Notes: generated by a model from the sequence alone, not told the origin. 64,000 nt of DNA from Leptasterias polaris (GCA_037783415.1 JAZGTN010000003.1:2378501-2442500); one strand, 5' to 3'; numbered from the stretch's first letter, positions 1 to 12,267 are shown. Made by a program: numbers and translations.

Positions 1-848
1 CCTCTGAGATGAACAATCAGCGAAACTCGAGTTAGACTAGACTGGTCCCCTGTCTATTTATCCCAGCGATCTCCATATTATGCTGATATATCTCCGATGC
101 TCCATATGCGATCTCTATACGCTAAGCTTGGGCGATATACCACGAGGTGATTTCTCACAAAGGGAATTTCCCTTGCCTTTTCGTTCCCACAGCTACACGC
201 CGCCATTCCTTCACCCCCTAACTATAAAGTTTACCACGTTAGGAGCATGCAAGCACATCTGCGGGATCGAGGTGATGAATACTATGGCAGTGCTGTGAGA
301 AGCACTACGTCATAATTATTCACGCGATCGGCCAATCGGAAAGCTGTGAGAAGCACTACGTCATAATTATTCACGCGATCGGCCAATCGGAAAGCGGCCG
401 GTCAGGAATCAGCCAATCAGCCTGTGCCAATTGCGCTCGTGGTGCTTCGGGTAACATGAAGAATAAAACCATGGCTAGAATGGAGAGCCTTACAGCCTTT
501 ATCAAATTTCCTTACATCAATAACCAATTCGCGGCACTTCAGTTTTAACACTATTTTTAAATCTGAAGTGGGTTCCCTCATCAACTCACGCCACAAATTA
601 ACCGCGATATCATCGAATATCGAGATATATTTTAGACGATGTATCGTGAATGAAAAAAAGCAATATCGTCCAAGCTTACCATACGCAGTTTTGCGAACTT
701 CACTTCCGTGTTTTGAGGTTAGTTTTTTTAACATTTTGGCCGCGGTTTATACGCCCGCGCGGTTTATACGCTGACACCTAAATATTTTTTCCATATTTTG
801 GAGCATTGCGGTTTATACGCCGGGCGGTTTATAATCCAAAAATTACGG
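1..848. mobile_element. Right part of a TA-target DNA transposon (family alpha)
   Basis: The right terminus is visible at 848, reading ATTACGG then TA, the inverse of the TACCGTAAT start seen in two other elements here. Four copies of GCGGTTTATA lie just inside it (742-751, 759-768, 808-817, 824-833). The interior at about 130-290 is clearly similar to 5970-6160 of the element at 4988-6567, so the two are relatives. The left end is outside the window. No transposase ORF is visible, so this is probably a non-autonomous copy. Tc1/mariner affinity is inferred only from the TA target. Confidence 0.6.
292..395. repeat. Tandem duplication, 2 x 51 bp
   Basis: A 51-bp unit starting GCTGTGAGAAGCACTACGTC occurs at 292 and again at 343 with no visible differences. 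The related element has a single copy near 6126, so the duplication is private to this copy and recent. Confidence 0.85.
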
Positions 849-1317
849 TAGGTCTTTAAAAACAGACAAAAACCATTTGGTCTGTAACAAGTGCCTTGAC
901 TGGCTAGCTACCCACCGTTGCCAGTCGCGAGGGGGTATGTCATTCTGCGTTAGGCAATGGATTAAGATTAAAGGCCAATTTCTCTAATACATCTATGAAA
1001 AACTTGATTTGTTCCAGTGTATAAAACAATAAGTATTCAGTACCCTTTGTTTTCAAGAAAAAACAACGAATTTATCTTTCTTAGTTTGCGAGTTCTGCAT
1101 GGTTGTTAAACCAAAGACTCAAAATTTGATTAAATTATTTACATTTAATTACCCAATAATTCATTGGGTGACGTCATTATGTTGTGGAAATTTCTGTTTT
1201 ATCTAATCATTAGGTGTAATATTGTTGCCAAGTTTCATGACCGTGTGAGTTTGGGAAAGATGTCAAAGTCTGTGGACAACGATGCGTGTATTTTTGAGGT
1301 GGGCGAACAAACTCAAA
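849..1317. other. Intergenic, no supported gene
   Basis: AT-rich single-copy-looking sequence. The only structure seen is a short palindrome, ACCCAATAATTCATTGGGT, near 1151, followed by a TGACGTCA octamer. No coding signal is supported. Confidence 0.5.
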
Positions 1318-2440
1318 AATCCACTAGAGATTTAGTGTTTGTGAGAACAAACACTAGGTGTTCGGGTATGGGGCACTGTTATGTTACTAAAATGCGTAAG
1401 CAGATTTATATTGAAAGTTTTTTAATTTTCAAAAAAAAAGTCGTTTGCAAACCTATTACTTTTATACTTTTAGTGTACACGGGGGAAAGTGATATCGTTG
1501 CTGTATGAGTCTCCATAAAGTAGTTTAGATACACATGTATAACAATTTTCATGTAAATAGTCACAAACTTAACATGCTTAACTGATAAATTAAAAGACTA
1601 TCACTAACAATTCAAAAATTAATGTTATCAAACTACGCATGCTTGCTACCTTATGTGTGAAGCAACATCATTTGTCATGATTATGAAAAGGGCATAAGAA
1701 CCTACTGTTTACACGATGTGCAATTTATGTTGAATTTATTTTGCTAGTCACATTGTATTTCTTTGAAGTATTCAACAGGATCTAATAGTTAGATTCGCAT
1801 AAAAACCGTTGTTGATCAGAGTCAAATTTATGTTGACCTTTTTCCGATTGCATTTTCTCAGTTATCAAAAGTTATTCAAATCACCAAAACAGTTCAGCAA
1901 AATACACTCGTTCAGTTGATATTTACCACCAAGCCAACAAAAGGCTAACACGAAGGTTATTCAATGAGCTATTCATTGGACCACCGTCGAACAACGTAGA
2001 TTTCCGAAGGATGGTTGCATTTATCGACGAGTGCAGTAACAAAGGACCATTAACTTGGTATAGCGCCACCATGGATAACGCATCAACTTTACTGTACGCT
2101 TAATGTACATGTACATGTACATGCGGGCCAGCAATGCAGTCTTCGTGGACTTTGAACCTTAAGATCAATGGCGCAGTGTGTGTACAGTTTACATGCAAGA
2201 TTACACGTGGTCAACGGAACGACCAGCCCTTTGCTTCTGCTGCGGGCTAATACTAACGTAATGTTCAACTTACATTTTCAGCGGGAAGTCAAGAACAAAC
2301 GGGGTAACTCTTTGTGTAGCATTTGTTGAGTTTTAAAAGACCTGTCCGATGATGTATTGATTGAAGCAATCCATTTAGTAATTATTAAGTTATGATTTTT
2401 TGAAATATTAAATTTTGATTTACTGTATTTCAACACCCGA

Positions 2441-2459
2441 TGACGTCATCATGACGTCA
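2441..2459. promoter_or_regulatory. Paired CRE-like octamers
   Basis: TGACGTCA occurs at 2441-2448 and 2452-2459, 11 bp apart. The octamer is the consensus for CREB/ATF factors. Here it sits in a repeat, so a regulatory role is conjecture. Confidence 0.35.
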
Positions 2460-2940
2460 CAATAACATGATGGAGGTTTCATCAAGGTTCTAACATGGTG
2501 TAAATATGAAGTTGATCAGACAAACAGAAGTTAAGAATTTTGCCAGGAAATGATTTTTTGTTAAGAATTGCAGAAAGGCAAACTTTGACCTTCCGGTACG
2601 ACCGGAAGTAAAGGTCATGTGAATTTGGCGGTAACTTTTCAAATGTTGCCCGTGTCTTGATCTATCATAATATTTAAATATGAATATTATAGCTTTCCTA
2701 TTCAGAAACATACAGGCATTGGCATGAGGGCACTTTTTGACCTTAAATGGCTTGTAATTTGACACCCGATGACGTTATCATGACGTCATTGCTCACACAC
2801 CGTCTGCTCTTTATGTTCTAATGTCACATTAAGTTTCAAGTTGATCAAAGGTTTGCAAGTATGGTTTTTTTGCGGACAAACTACAATCAGAAGAATAAGC
2901 AAAACAAAGAAAGAAAAAAAACCGAACAAAAACAAGGAGT

Positions 2941-2962
2941 TGTTCGGTCTGTAGACCGAACA
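2941..2962. repeat. Perfect hairpin, same family as the array at 12.8 kb
   Basis: TGTTCGGTC is followed by the loop TGTA and GACCGAACA, then CCTAATT. The outer clamp GTTCG/CGAAC is shared with the four hairpins at 12775-12951, while the inner stem differs and remains self-complementary. Confidence 0.7.
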
Positions 2963-2967
2963 CCTAA

Positions 2968-3420
2968 TTATATTATTACGAACAAAAAATAACTTGGGTA
3001 TCCGATTAGGTATCTCAATGAGTACTGGCCATATACTGAGGGATAAACTAACTGATAGCAATCCCACAGTCTTCCAGAGGGTCTAGAGATTGTATTTCAC
3101 CATTCCAGGTGCGGATCCATGAACATTTGCCAACAAAAGACTGAATGGGGGAGTTCAATCACCCCAAGACTGTTGTGGCTTGTTTGTTCAGTAGTGAATG
3201 GGGAAATCCCCTGAGTCCAGTCCACCAGTGGAAGTTCTAAACAACATAGCATGTAAGACCGCGTTTACACTTGATCCGGCAAGGGCGATCAAAGGAGGAT
3301 CAGATCCTGCAAGGGCGATCAAACTGATCGCTGACGCGTTTACAGTTGAGTCTGATCTCGCATTGATCCACTTTGCCCAGCGCCTGTTGAACGGAAGTTC
3401 AACACTGCTCGTGTGACCCC
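2968..3420. other. Intergenic; short GATC-rich tandem repeat
   Basis: No gene is supported. At about 3273-3330 a roughly 28-bp unit is repeated twice (GATCCGGCAAGGGCGATCAA, then GATCCTGCAAGGGCGATCAA). CGTTTACA..TTGA flanks recur at 3261 and 3338, suggesting a small foldback or tandem element. Confidence 0.45.
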
Positions 3421-4987
3421 GTACAACAGTCTCAGTCTCTGTTTTTCCCTGTTAAGCGGGATCCACCCATAGCTTATAGCATAGGTGAGTGATACAGTTT
3501 GCCAGGCAGTTTCAATGTTAAGTATATTATCAGGGTAACATTTTTTAAATAATAATAACTGTAATAGACTCTGCAAGTCTCGCGCGCATTCGAACTTCCG
3601 GGACCATAGTGGTCCCAACCATATGGAGTTTTACGTGGGCGAGATTTTGTTTCGTCAATTATTTTAGTTTAACGTAGTTTATGACCTAGGAAATTATACA
3701 TGTTGTTGGGAATGTAATACTAAGTGATAACAAAATATGAAAGTAAAACTAATTCAACAATATAACGAAGAAAACCCGAGAAATAAACTTGACCCCAGCT
3801 TCCGGTTATTGCAAAAAATTAAGAATTTTGTGCTCGCTTCCGATCATAAAACTTATGTAAACGCTTGTTTTGGATTCGCGATTATAATCGCCAGATGCTG
3901 TAATTGCAAACGAACCCTTTTCATTGCAGTCTATGGTTGTTGAAGCTTCAGCATCCTCTAAACTGCGATACGGGTCATTTTAAAACCCGTTTGACCATCA
4001 AGAATCCGCGTAAAGTGTTTCTGAAAAGTTAACATCAACAAAGCATCCTTGTCCCACAGTTTTAATTTTTTTCCAATAATAATTAACACACTTTTGTGTA
4101 TTTTTTTCAAAAGCTAAAACTAATTTCATAAAATTGTAATAATTTAAAACAAAGATTTGATGTCAGAAATAAAAATGTTCTTTGTTTGACGTGTTTTCTC
4201 GTTCGGATATGCGCGAGACTTGCACAGTCTATGAAGCCCTTTCACACTACCAAGCCAATAAGCCCCTGCCATTTCTGAGGTTATTTTTCCTGATAAATAA
4301 CCCAAGGATATTGCAGGGGATTTTTAACCACACCAACACCCCATGTTTGTTTCACCAAATTGGTGCTTATTTCTGGGGGAAGTGAACACTCAAGTTGCTA
4401 ACCTGGGGGTTATCTGGCTTTAACCCTATACTCCCAAGCAGGGGTAGCTTTTTCCCCCTTTCTTCCTGGGATTTTGCAAGGGTTAGGAATTTAAGGGTGT
4501 GAAAAGGTCAAATAATCATCCCAGGATATTCATGTAGTGTGAAAGGAGCTTAAGAGGTTTGTTTTGGTGATAATTAAAGCTGAACAGAAAATCAACAACT
4601 ATTTTTCATGCATGCATAAATAGTCAGTGACTGTGCAACAACTTTGTCAACAATCACAGGAATAACCATTTTACACATACATAAATAATTGTCCCTACAC
4701 TTCATGGACTAACATGTACTTACGATTGTATACAGTAAGCAAGTTATTGGTGTTGTTGGAGGTCTTTCTTCATCAGTTAAAGCAACCAGCTGTGACTTCT
4801 GGTGTTTTATCCACAACCCCCTGTAGTACATGTACATGTGTACACTGTTCTGTATGGGCTGGGTCTGTGTGCTGTATAGTTATAGGCCTACACCAAAGTT
4901 GGCATATTGTTCACCCAATTCTGAAAAAAAAATCCCCTTTCTATTTATAAATTCAATGAGGTCAGTCATGTGTGGTACATACATGTA
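3421..4987. repeat. Segmental duplication block A, part 1
   Basis: This matches block B at about 24790-26260 and block C at about 37650-38530 in order and orientation, including the MITE that begins with CCCTTTCACACTACC. An unrelated stretch of about 0.7 kb (3545-4225) is inserted relative to B and C. The block is cut at 4988 by a TA-target element and resumes at 6568. Confidence 0.7.
4231..4552. mobile_element. MITE with CCCTTTCACACTAC termini
   Basis: The left end reads AAGCCCTTTCACACTACC and the right end GTAGTGTGAAAGGAGCTT, an inverted pair. Copies are found at the same place in blocks B (24950-25804, itself interrupted) and C (37806-38072), so insertion predates the duplications. Confidence 0.65.
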
Positions 4988-6567
4988 CTGTAATCTTCGG
5001 AATATAGGCCGCCCGCGGTATAAGCCGCTATGCCAAGAATTTGTCAAAACAAGATTTATGCGTCAGTGTATAAGCCGCCCGGCGCATAAGCCGCAGTAAT
5101 GACCGCACACACAGGTGGCCGTGCGTGTTTTGCGGTCCTCTGTGGTGATGTACAGTGACGAGCGGGCGGCACTACATTCATTGTACATGACCACAAAGTG
5201 CGTCTTGCGTGGCATTTAAGTAAAAATGTACTGAAGTTAACACCATCGATCGTTATTTAAATCATTTTATTAGAATGGTCTGCAGTCAAGTGGGTCTATT
5301 TTCTTTTCGTAAATTTTGAATGGCGATATATCGTCGGGTAAATAATAGTTTTTTCGAACGCGGAAAGACAGTTTTATCGCAGGGAGGAGGAAGTGAGCAA
5401 TTATAAACAAACAAGACTTGACTGTATTGATAAACTGCTGAGGTAAAATCACTGAATTTAATATCCATATTCCATGAAAACAGAACGTCTTACAGGAGGA
5501 AGTCTGGCTACGTGATACACTAATACATAAACCATTTAGACACATACTCGATGCAAAACGTCGTAGAGCTATACGTTCTACATGTACTATAGTCTGGCTC
5601 CTAGGTTTTCTATTGTTTTACTCATCATAGGAGTGCGGCAGCAAACATACGCTGTGAGAATATATTTATTTCTACTAGCATAGAAAGGGGAAACATCGCT
5701 GCATCAAACATTCGACTTAAAATAAAAATGACACCAACAAGAATTGATCAATCGCGATCGTCGAGGCCAAGATTTAACAACACTTTTAATTTTGATAGTT
5801 TTCAGTTACGTAAGAAGAATTCTGTAGTATTATTTTAAGCTTATTTAGTAGAAAAAATACCGGTCGGCAATGTCGTAACATTGCTTGGGAGCCCCGAACG
5901 TTGTGCGCGATCTCTGAAGCTGCTGCCTCGATTTTTATTCTTATACACGTGCACGTGACGTTTCTCGAACACGCGGTGATTTCTCACTAAGGGAATTTCC
6001 CTTGCACCTTCGCTCCCACGGCTAAACGTGCCGTTTCTTCATCCCCTGACAATAAAGTATAGCAACTACATGTAGGAGCAAGCACATCCACGGGATCGAG
6101 GTGATGAATACTATGGGATGGCAGTGCTGTGAGAAGCATTACGTCATTCGGCCAAATGGTAAGCGGCCTCTGTGCAGAGCGATATGAAGAAAGACAACCA
6201 TGGCTAGAACAACTGGTCACCTGCTTCTTCACGGCAGTACGGTACAAGCAAGCGGTCACCAGCGAAAGTCATAATCGAAGCAAGCACGGTGGGCGTAAGT
6301 TTCACGACCCCTCAGCTCGAAAGATGAGCTGGGATTTTCAACAAAATTTTTTCAAAACCATCACATCTCACAGGCCATGTTTTGTTTGGGTTTTTGGGGT
6401 TTTTTCGGTTTAGAAAATTGTTTCGTTTCAGAAATATTTTACAAACGATCTTTTTCAAAACAAGATTTATGCGTCATTGTTTAAGCCGCCCGGAATATAA
6501 GCCGCTGAATTGCTGAAAAGGGCCAAAATCAATGTATAAGCCGCGGCCTATATTCCGAAGATTACGG
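4988..6567. mobile_element. TA-target DNA element (family beta), complete
   Basis: The element is 1580 bp with terminal inverted repeats that include a perfect 22-bp match (4991-5012 against 6543-6564) and is flanked by TA on both sides. TATAAGCCGC decamers occur at 5019, 5069, 6496 and 6535 (CATAAGCCGC at 5085). It interrupts duplication block A; block B keeps the uninterrupted site near 26240. No intact transposase ORF is present, so it is a long MITE. Tc1/mariner-type mobilisation is inferred from the TA target. Confidence 0.7.
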
Positions 6568-7142
6568 TATATGTAATGTAATCTACACCTATAGTGGATG
6601 GGTCGGATTCTGCCCTGAACACCTCTTGTTTTTGTTCTGTTTTTTTGGTAAACATTTTAATACTTCTTCTTTTTCTTCTTTTCCTCCGTGATTGTCCACT
6701 AACAAAGACGCACTTCCCAATCTCACACAACCTTTAAAATTCACATATACATGTAGTTAGATCTTTATTAGTAGAAGACACTGCTATAGTGATGTCATGA
6801 TGACATCATCAGGTGTTGAAATACAGTAAATCCAAGTTTAATACTTCAAAAAGTGATAACTCATTAACTACACAATGGATTTGTACAGTTTATAGAACAT
6901 CGCACAGGTCTTTTAGAACCCAACAAATCTTCACAAGAGTGACCCCATTTGACCTTGACTTCTGGTTAAAAAAGTAAGTTGAACATTTTGTTAGTATTAT
7001 TTCTCATAAGCATGTGGCTGGCTGTTTGGCTCCATTGATCATAAGGTTCAAAGTTTACGAAGACTGTGTATAGCCCACATTTAACCTGAAAAGTACATTA
7101 CATGTCACATCGTACACAGTCAGAGCGTGAACTGCAGCTTGC

Positions 7143-10100
7143 ATCAGTTTCAACGTTTCAATGTTTTATGTTTATGTCAGGAGACTGCTTTGTTTATTTA
7201 TTTATGGTTGTATATGCAAATGTTTGTTCCCCAGTGTGGGTTCTCTCAGTTTTAATGTAGATGTGTTCTATTTTTCTACTTGTTATTTATCTCCGAGCAT
7301 AGATAAGATTACTATTCTTTTCGTACAAGTATGTCACAAACCACCATAGATAATAATCTATGTCTTGCTGACCTTCTTGATAAGGATGACTCTGATTGCG
7401 ATGATTCTTTTTCTGTACCCTCACCTTATAAAACAGACTTTCACACTGTATCTAGCCCTTATGTTTCCTTTCAAGACTTCAATACCCAAATTGATAAGTT
7501 CACTGATCCTATTATATTTATGCAACTTAATATTTTTAGCCTCCCAAGCAAATGGGATGATTTCAAGACCCATTTGCTCTTCTTAAGTCAGAAAAAAAAA
7601 ATTAATGTTATTGCTTTATCTGAAACTTATCTTAATGATATTAATTGTAATGATTTTGATGATCTCCCTGGTTATCATCCTTTAAGTTTATGCGAAAAAC
7701 ATCGTAGTGACAGAAAGGGAGGTGGTGTTGCATTATTTATTGATGTTAAATTTAATTTTGTTGTTCGAGAAGATTTGTCGTTCTTCTCTACCCAACTTGA
7801 ACTTATTGTTGCGGAAATAAATGCAGCCACTAAGGATAGTTTTTTTGTATGCTCACTGTATAGGCCTCCAGGAGTATCCTTGACTGAATTAGATACATTT
7901 AAAACTTTTCTTAATAATTTTATTTTCAATGTAAAACATTCTAGGGTCAAAGCCTGTTATATTTTAGGGGACATAAATATTAATCTGCTAAAATATGGTT
8001 GTCAGTCCTCCTATGGGCTTTTTGTGAGTGAGTTTATGGACAGCCTTTTCGCTGATAATTATGTTCCTCTGATTCTCAGGCCTACTCGGATTGACACAAA
8101 TTCAAATTCATATACCCTGATAGATAATATCTTCACTAATAGGGTAGATACAGCTGCAGCATCTTTTATATTAAAAAGTGACCTCTCAGATCATTTTATT
8201 TCTCTATATTCATTTGAAAAGAATTCTAGCCAACGTGCTGCTCCGGTTCCAAAACATACCGCAAGAAAATTTAATTCCTCTAATTGCCAAGCTTTTCGTG
8301 GCCTTCTTTCTACAGCTAATTGGTCTCGAGTTTTTGATTCTGAGGGTCCTGACCAGAAGCTATCTTCTTTTAATGAAATCTGGAGCTCGGCATTTGATTT
8401 TTCATTTCCCCCAGTTGAGGTAAAATCTACTAGTCGTCATACCTTCAGATCCCCTTGGATGACTTCTGGTCTCTTGAAATCTTGTTATAATAAACAAAAG
8501 TATTACGTCAATAGGAACCAGAGCTCGACTAAGCTTGCATTTTATAAAAAATATAATAATTTATTTAATAAGCTGAAGCGTATTGCTAAAACTACATATT
8601 ATCATAATAAGTTGAATGATTTAAAGGGCAACGCTAGAGAAACATGGAGAGTTTTAAATTCTATGATTAAACACAGTGCCCCATATTCCTCTGTAGATTG
8701 CATAAGTAGTATTATTATGAATAATAAGTTAATTACTGATGCTAAGGATATTGCTGAAGCACTTAATACTCATTTTTGTTCTATAGGAAAATCAACTTGC
8801 CAAGCAGTGGCCAAATCCAACAACGAGTCAAGTTTCTATGTTAATTATGCTACCTCTCCAAGCAATACATTATTTCTTTATCCTACAGATAGCTTTGAAA
8901 TTATTGGAGTTGTGCAGAAATTTAAAAAAAAAAGTAGCTCTGGGCCAGACGAAATAAGTAATCGTGTGTTAAAGGAGTTTATTGATTTAATTTCTTCCCC
9001 TTTAGCTGACATTTTTAATGCTTCATTTAAACAAGGTGTTTTTCCTGATATGTATAAAATTGCTAAAGTTGTACCTGTGTTCAAAAAAGGTGATACTCAA
9101 GATCCCAGTAATTATCGGCCTATCTCTTTATTGAACGTCTGCTCTAAGATCCTTGAAAAATTAATGTATAAAAGAGTTTTGTCATTCCTTGAATCTAGTA
9201 ATGTGTTATCTCCTAATCAATATGGATTTCGTTCTGGTAGAAGCACTGTTCATGCCATGCTTGATTTCTGTAATAACTTAACTGATGCTCTCAATAAAGA
9301 CCCCTCAGAAGTTTCTCTAGGTATTTTTTTAGATTTAAAGAAAGCTTTTGACACAGTGAGTCATGATTTGTTAATTAATAAATTGTATTTTTATGGTATA
9401 AGGGGTGTTTCACTTTGTTGGTTTTCTAGTTACCTTGAGAAGCGTAGACAGTATGTAGTTATTGATGGAGTTGAATCTATTTCCCAGGTAATTAACTGTG
9501 GAGTTCCACAAGGATCAAATCTTGGACCTTTATTATTCTTGATTTATATTAATGATTTGCCTCTTTGTTGCAGGTTGCTAAAACCTGTGTTATTTGCAGA
9601 TGATACTACTCTTTCTGCCTCTGGTGGAGATTTATTAACCTTAGCCACTGATGTAAATACAGATTTATTGATTATTCAAGATTGGTTTAGGGCCAACAGG
9701 TTAATGGTTCATCCTGATAAAACTTATTATATTTGTTATTCATCTAAGCAAAAGGAATTATTTTTGCCTAATGTTACGTTATGTTTAGAAAATTGTATTC
9801 TCAAAAAGGTTTCTTGTACTAGGTTCTTGGGATTGGAAACGGACAAAAATATGCTTTGGAAGGAACAAATTTCGTCAGTATGTAATAAGATTTCCAAAGC
9901 TAACTACATCCTTAATAGAACAAAGAACTTGTTGAGGATTAAAGATAGCTTGTTGATTTATAATTCATTGGTTAATTCTTATCTAAATTATGGTGTTTTG
10001 GCCTGGGGTGGCATGTATAAGGTATATCCTTCTTTATTTGGCAGACTTGTTACACTACAAAAGAAATGTATAAGGAATGCCTGTCATGCTAAATACAATG

Positions 10101-10836
10101 CGCATACCACTCCACTTTGTAATAAATTTAGAATTCTTAAGTTTGGTGAAGTACTTAATGTTCACATTGTTACCCATTATTACGATTACTTTCACAAATC
10201 ACTTCCTGAGAATTTAAGCCATCAGTCTTTTTTCCCACTAAACCAGGACTTGTACCATTATTCTACGAGACAAAGTAATTGTATTCATTGTAGTAGTAAA
10301 TTTAGACTGGACGTTGCTTCAGGTAATTATCGTAACATTTTGCCTAAAGTTGTTAATGGTCTTCCTGATCACCTTAGACTTCTTCTGGTTAATTCATCCA
10401 AAAAGCTCTTTGTCAAACATCTCAAGGAATTCTATTTAGATAAGTACAATGATTTTTCTTGTTCAAATTTCAACTGCTACTCCTGCCTACACACAGCAAG
10501 ACAATAGTTACCTTTTTCTATTCTATTTTTTGCATGATTATTTTAGTACGTTTAATATGCTCACATTATTTTAATTTTTTTTGAACTTCCTACATTTATA
10601 ACTCAACCAGGAAACTCATTGTTTGTATTTTCCAAAATTGTTTAATTTAACTGCAGTCCCAGGTGCTCCACTACAGAAGGCCAGTCCTTCTCTGGATGTC
10701 ACCCCCATTCATACTGTACTGTTTTAAAAAAAATAATAATAATTAAAAACAAATTTGCATTGATCGTTGATCATTATTTATCTGTATGTATGAAAGTATG
10801 AATGGAAATAAAAACAAACAAACAAACAAACAAACG
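7143..10836 (+). mobile_element. Near full-length non-LTR retrotransposon (CR1/Jockey group)
   Basis: A 3.7-kb LINE is inserted into the composite repeat: the sequence left of 7143 and right of 10837 joins up when compared with the uninterrupted arm at 11840-11900. It holds one long ORF (7331-10507), a 3' UTR of about 300 bp, an AATAAA at 10807 and a simple (AAAC)n tail at about 10813-10836. No upstream ORF1 is visible, so it may be 5' truncated or belong to a group without ORF1. Confidence 0.85.
7331..10507 (+). CDS. LINE endonuclease/reverse transcriptase, intact ORF
   Basis: The 1058-residue protein has the two domains needed for target-primed reverse transcription. An AP-like endonuclease spans about residues 60-295: a Glu in LSETYLND, then DRKGGGVALFI, SLYRPPG, ILGDINI (Asp214) and SDLSDHF near its end. 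A reverse transcriptase spans about 535-800: SSSGPDEISNRVLKEF, FKKGDTQDPSNYRPISLL, YGFRSGRST, LDLKKAFDTVSHD (first catalytic Asp), GVPQGSNLGPLLFLIYINDL and the FADD box at 755-758. No RNase H is evident, which fits CR1/L2/Jockey-type elements rather than the I clade. The frame is open throughout, so it is young and possibly mobile. The first 60 residues are unlike known domains; the start is the first ATG. Confidence 0.9.
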   Translation: MSQTTIDNNLCLADLLDKDDSDCDDSFSVPSPYKTDFHTVSSPYVSFQDFNTQIDKFTDPIIFMQLNIFSLPSKWDDFKTHLLFLSQKKKINVIALSETYLNDINCNDFDDLPGYHPLSLCEKHRSDRKGGGVALFIDVKFNFVVREDLSFFSTQLELIVAEINAATKDSFFVCSLYRPPGVSLTELDTFKTFLNNFIFNVKHSRVKACYILGDININLLKYGCQSSYGLFVSEFMDSLFADNYVPLILRPTRIDTNSNSYTLIDNIFTNRVDTAAASFILKSDLSDHFISLYSFEKNSSQRAAPVPKHTARKFNSSNCQAFRGLLSTANWSRVFDSEGPDQKLSSFNEIWSSAFDFSFPPVEVKSTSRHTFRSPWMTSGLLKSCYNKQKYYVNRNQSSTKLAFYKKYNNLFNKLKRIAKTTYYHNKLNDLKGNARETWRVLNSMIKHSAPYSSVDCISSIIMNNKLITDAKDIAEALNTHFCSIGKSTCQAVAKSNNESSFYVNYATSPSNTLFLYPTDSFEIIGVVQKFKKKSSSGPDEISNRVLKEFIDLISSPLADIFNASFKQGVFPDMYKIAKVVPVFKKGDTQDPSNYRPISLLNVCSKILEKLMYKRVLSFLESSNVLSPNQYGFRSGRSTVHAMLDFCNNLTDALNKDPSEVSLGIFLDLKKAFDTVSHDLLINKLYFYGIRGVSLCWFSSYLEKRRQYVVIDGVESISQVINCGVPQGSNLGPLLFLIYINDLPLCCRLLKPVLFADDTTLSASGGDLLTLATDVNTDLLIIQDWFRANRLMVHPDKTYYICYSSKQKELFLPNVTLCLENCILKKVSCTRFLGLETDKNMLWKEQISSVCNKISKANYILNRTKNLLRIKDSLLIYNSLVNSYLNYGVLAWGGMYKVYPSLFGRLVTLQKKCIRNACHAKYNAHTTPLCNKFRILKFGEVLNVHIVTHYYDYFHKSLPENLSHQSFFPLNQDLYHYSTRQSNCIHCSSKFRLDVASGNYRNILPKVVNGLPDHLRLLLVNSSKKLFVKHLKEFYLDKYNDFSCSNFNCYSCLHTARQ

Positions 10837-10929
10837 TGTACATAATGTTTTGTCAATCAAAGTGGGGGGGGGGGGGTACGAGTGGGTAGGTGCGCTTCAT
10901 TGTCCGGTTTTGACCACATATTAAGGTCA

Positions 10930-12180
10930 AAATGTTGTCATGTCTGTGTTCAAAAGTTTGAGCAGGACTATAACGTTCTACACCCTGATACAAAAATTAT
11001 GCTGAAATGATCAGTAGTTTTAAAGATATATATAAGATAGGATACCAAGAAATGTTCAACTTCCGATTTGAACCGGAAGTAAGTTCAAATGTTGTACGGG
11101 TTCTGTGTAGCGTTTGTCGAACTTTAAATGAGCTATCCGATGATGTGTAGATTATAAAAAACAAACAAATGGTTCATGAGTTATGCTTTTTACAAATATT
11201 AAACTTTGATTTATTATAATTTGATGCCCGATGACGTCATCATGACATCATCGAGTGTGTAATGTTTTTCAAAGCCTTATCTGACGACGTTCAGATAATA
11301 AACAACTAATTTCTGGTTCTGGAGTATGATTTTTTCAAATAATTAATTGTATCTTCCTGTTTAACCGGAAGTTAAGGTTAAATGGTCAATGTTGTGTGTC
11401 GTTTCTTAAGTTGTTACATACCTACCCAATGACGAATAAATAAATAAAATCAAATGTGTGGTTGAGAAATTATTTTTCTTTGAAAAATTAAATTTCAACC
11501 TCCGGTTTGAACAAGAAGCCAAGTTTAAACTGATTTCATTTGTGTAGATCCTCATCAGTTCATTAAAACCTTTCAGCTGATGTATGACTTGTAAAAATAT
11601 TATAATTATGTGATTGATTATCTGAGGGTGTGCAATGTATCTTATAACATCAATGCAAATGTATTCCTACTTGTAGTTTTGGTGCGAGACGTTGTTCATT
11701 ATCACTCAACTATTGCGATTCTCCGCTCTGCACTCAGCGCTTGATGTTACTAAAAACTTTAATCACAACAGCGCCCTCTTTCGTTGGACGAAAGAGAGCG
11801 CTGTTGGGAATTCCCCCAAAAGAGTTCGCGCCACATCACACATGCACAGTCAGCGCTTGCACTGCATGTAGCGTACATAGTGTGCGTTGTTGATCAAAAT
11901 GGGGTAAACGCGTGGGTCAACAGGTGCTTTGACGTCCCTTTCCGACCAGGTATAAATGTCAAAATGTTGTTATTTCTGTGCAAAAGATTGAGCGGGATTG
12001 CTGTTTTACAATCTGAAACAAAAATTATGCTGAAATGATCAGTAGTTTTAAAGATATGAATAAAATAAGATAATATGAAATTTTCAACTCCCGTTATGAT
12101 AAGGAAGTAAGTTAAAATATTGTACGGGTTCTGTGAAGCATTTGTCAAACTTTTAACGATCTATCCGATGATGTGTAGAT
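10930..12180. repeat. Direct repeats inside the composite element
   Basis: A stretch of about 220 bp including CAAAAATTATGCTGAAATGA, CCGGAAGTAAGTT and CTATCCGATGATGTGTAG occurs at about 10930-11150 and again at about 11957-12180, offset by roughly 1028 bp, with moderate divergence. CRE-like doublets follow each copy (11232 and 12268). A poly-G run lies just upstream at 10864. Confidence 0.6.
11768..11813. repeat. Hairpin with GAGCGCTGTT arms
   Basis: AACAGCGCCCTCTTTCG pairs, with one bulge, with CGAAAGAGAGCGCTGTT across a 5-nt loop. It is the longest single hairpin in the right arm of the composite element and may be a separate tiny insertion. Confidence 0.6.
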
Positions 12181-12267
12181 TGTCAAAATCCGAATTAGGG
12201 TTCGTAAGTTATGATTTTTACAAATTTTTAACTTTTAAACTTTGATTTATTGTAATTTAATGCCCGA

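Larger units (their letters stand above)
1318..2967. mobile_element. CRE/hairpin composite repeat element, copy 1
   Basis: The segment at about 1340-1700 is the reverse complement of 12980-13350. The segment at about 2500-2900 matches 12330-12720 in direct orientation, and 2100-2460 is the inverse of about 6790-7140. These shared blocks define one mobile or amplified family. It carries paired TGACGTCA octamers, inverted CCGGAAGT-type motifs and a terminal hairpin ending in ACACCTAA. No ORF of substance is present, so it is non-autonomous; exact ends are approximate. Confidence 0.55.

Noticed and set aside
1164..1508. 114-codon frame
   Set aside because: It crosses the border of the composite repeat element and has no recognisable protein features.
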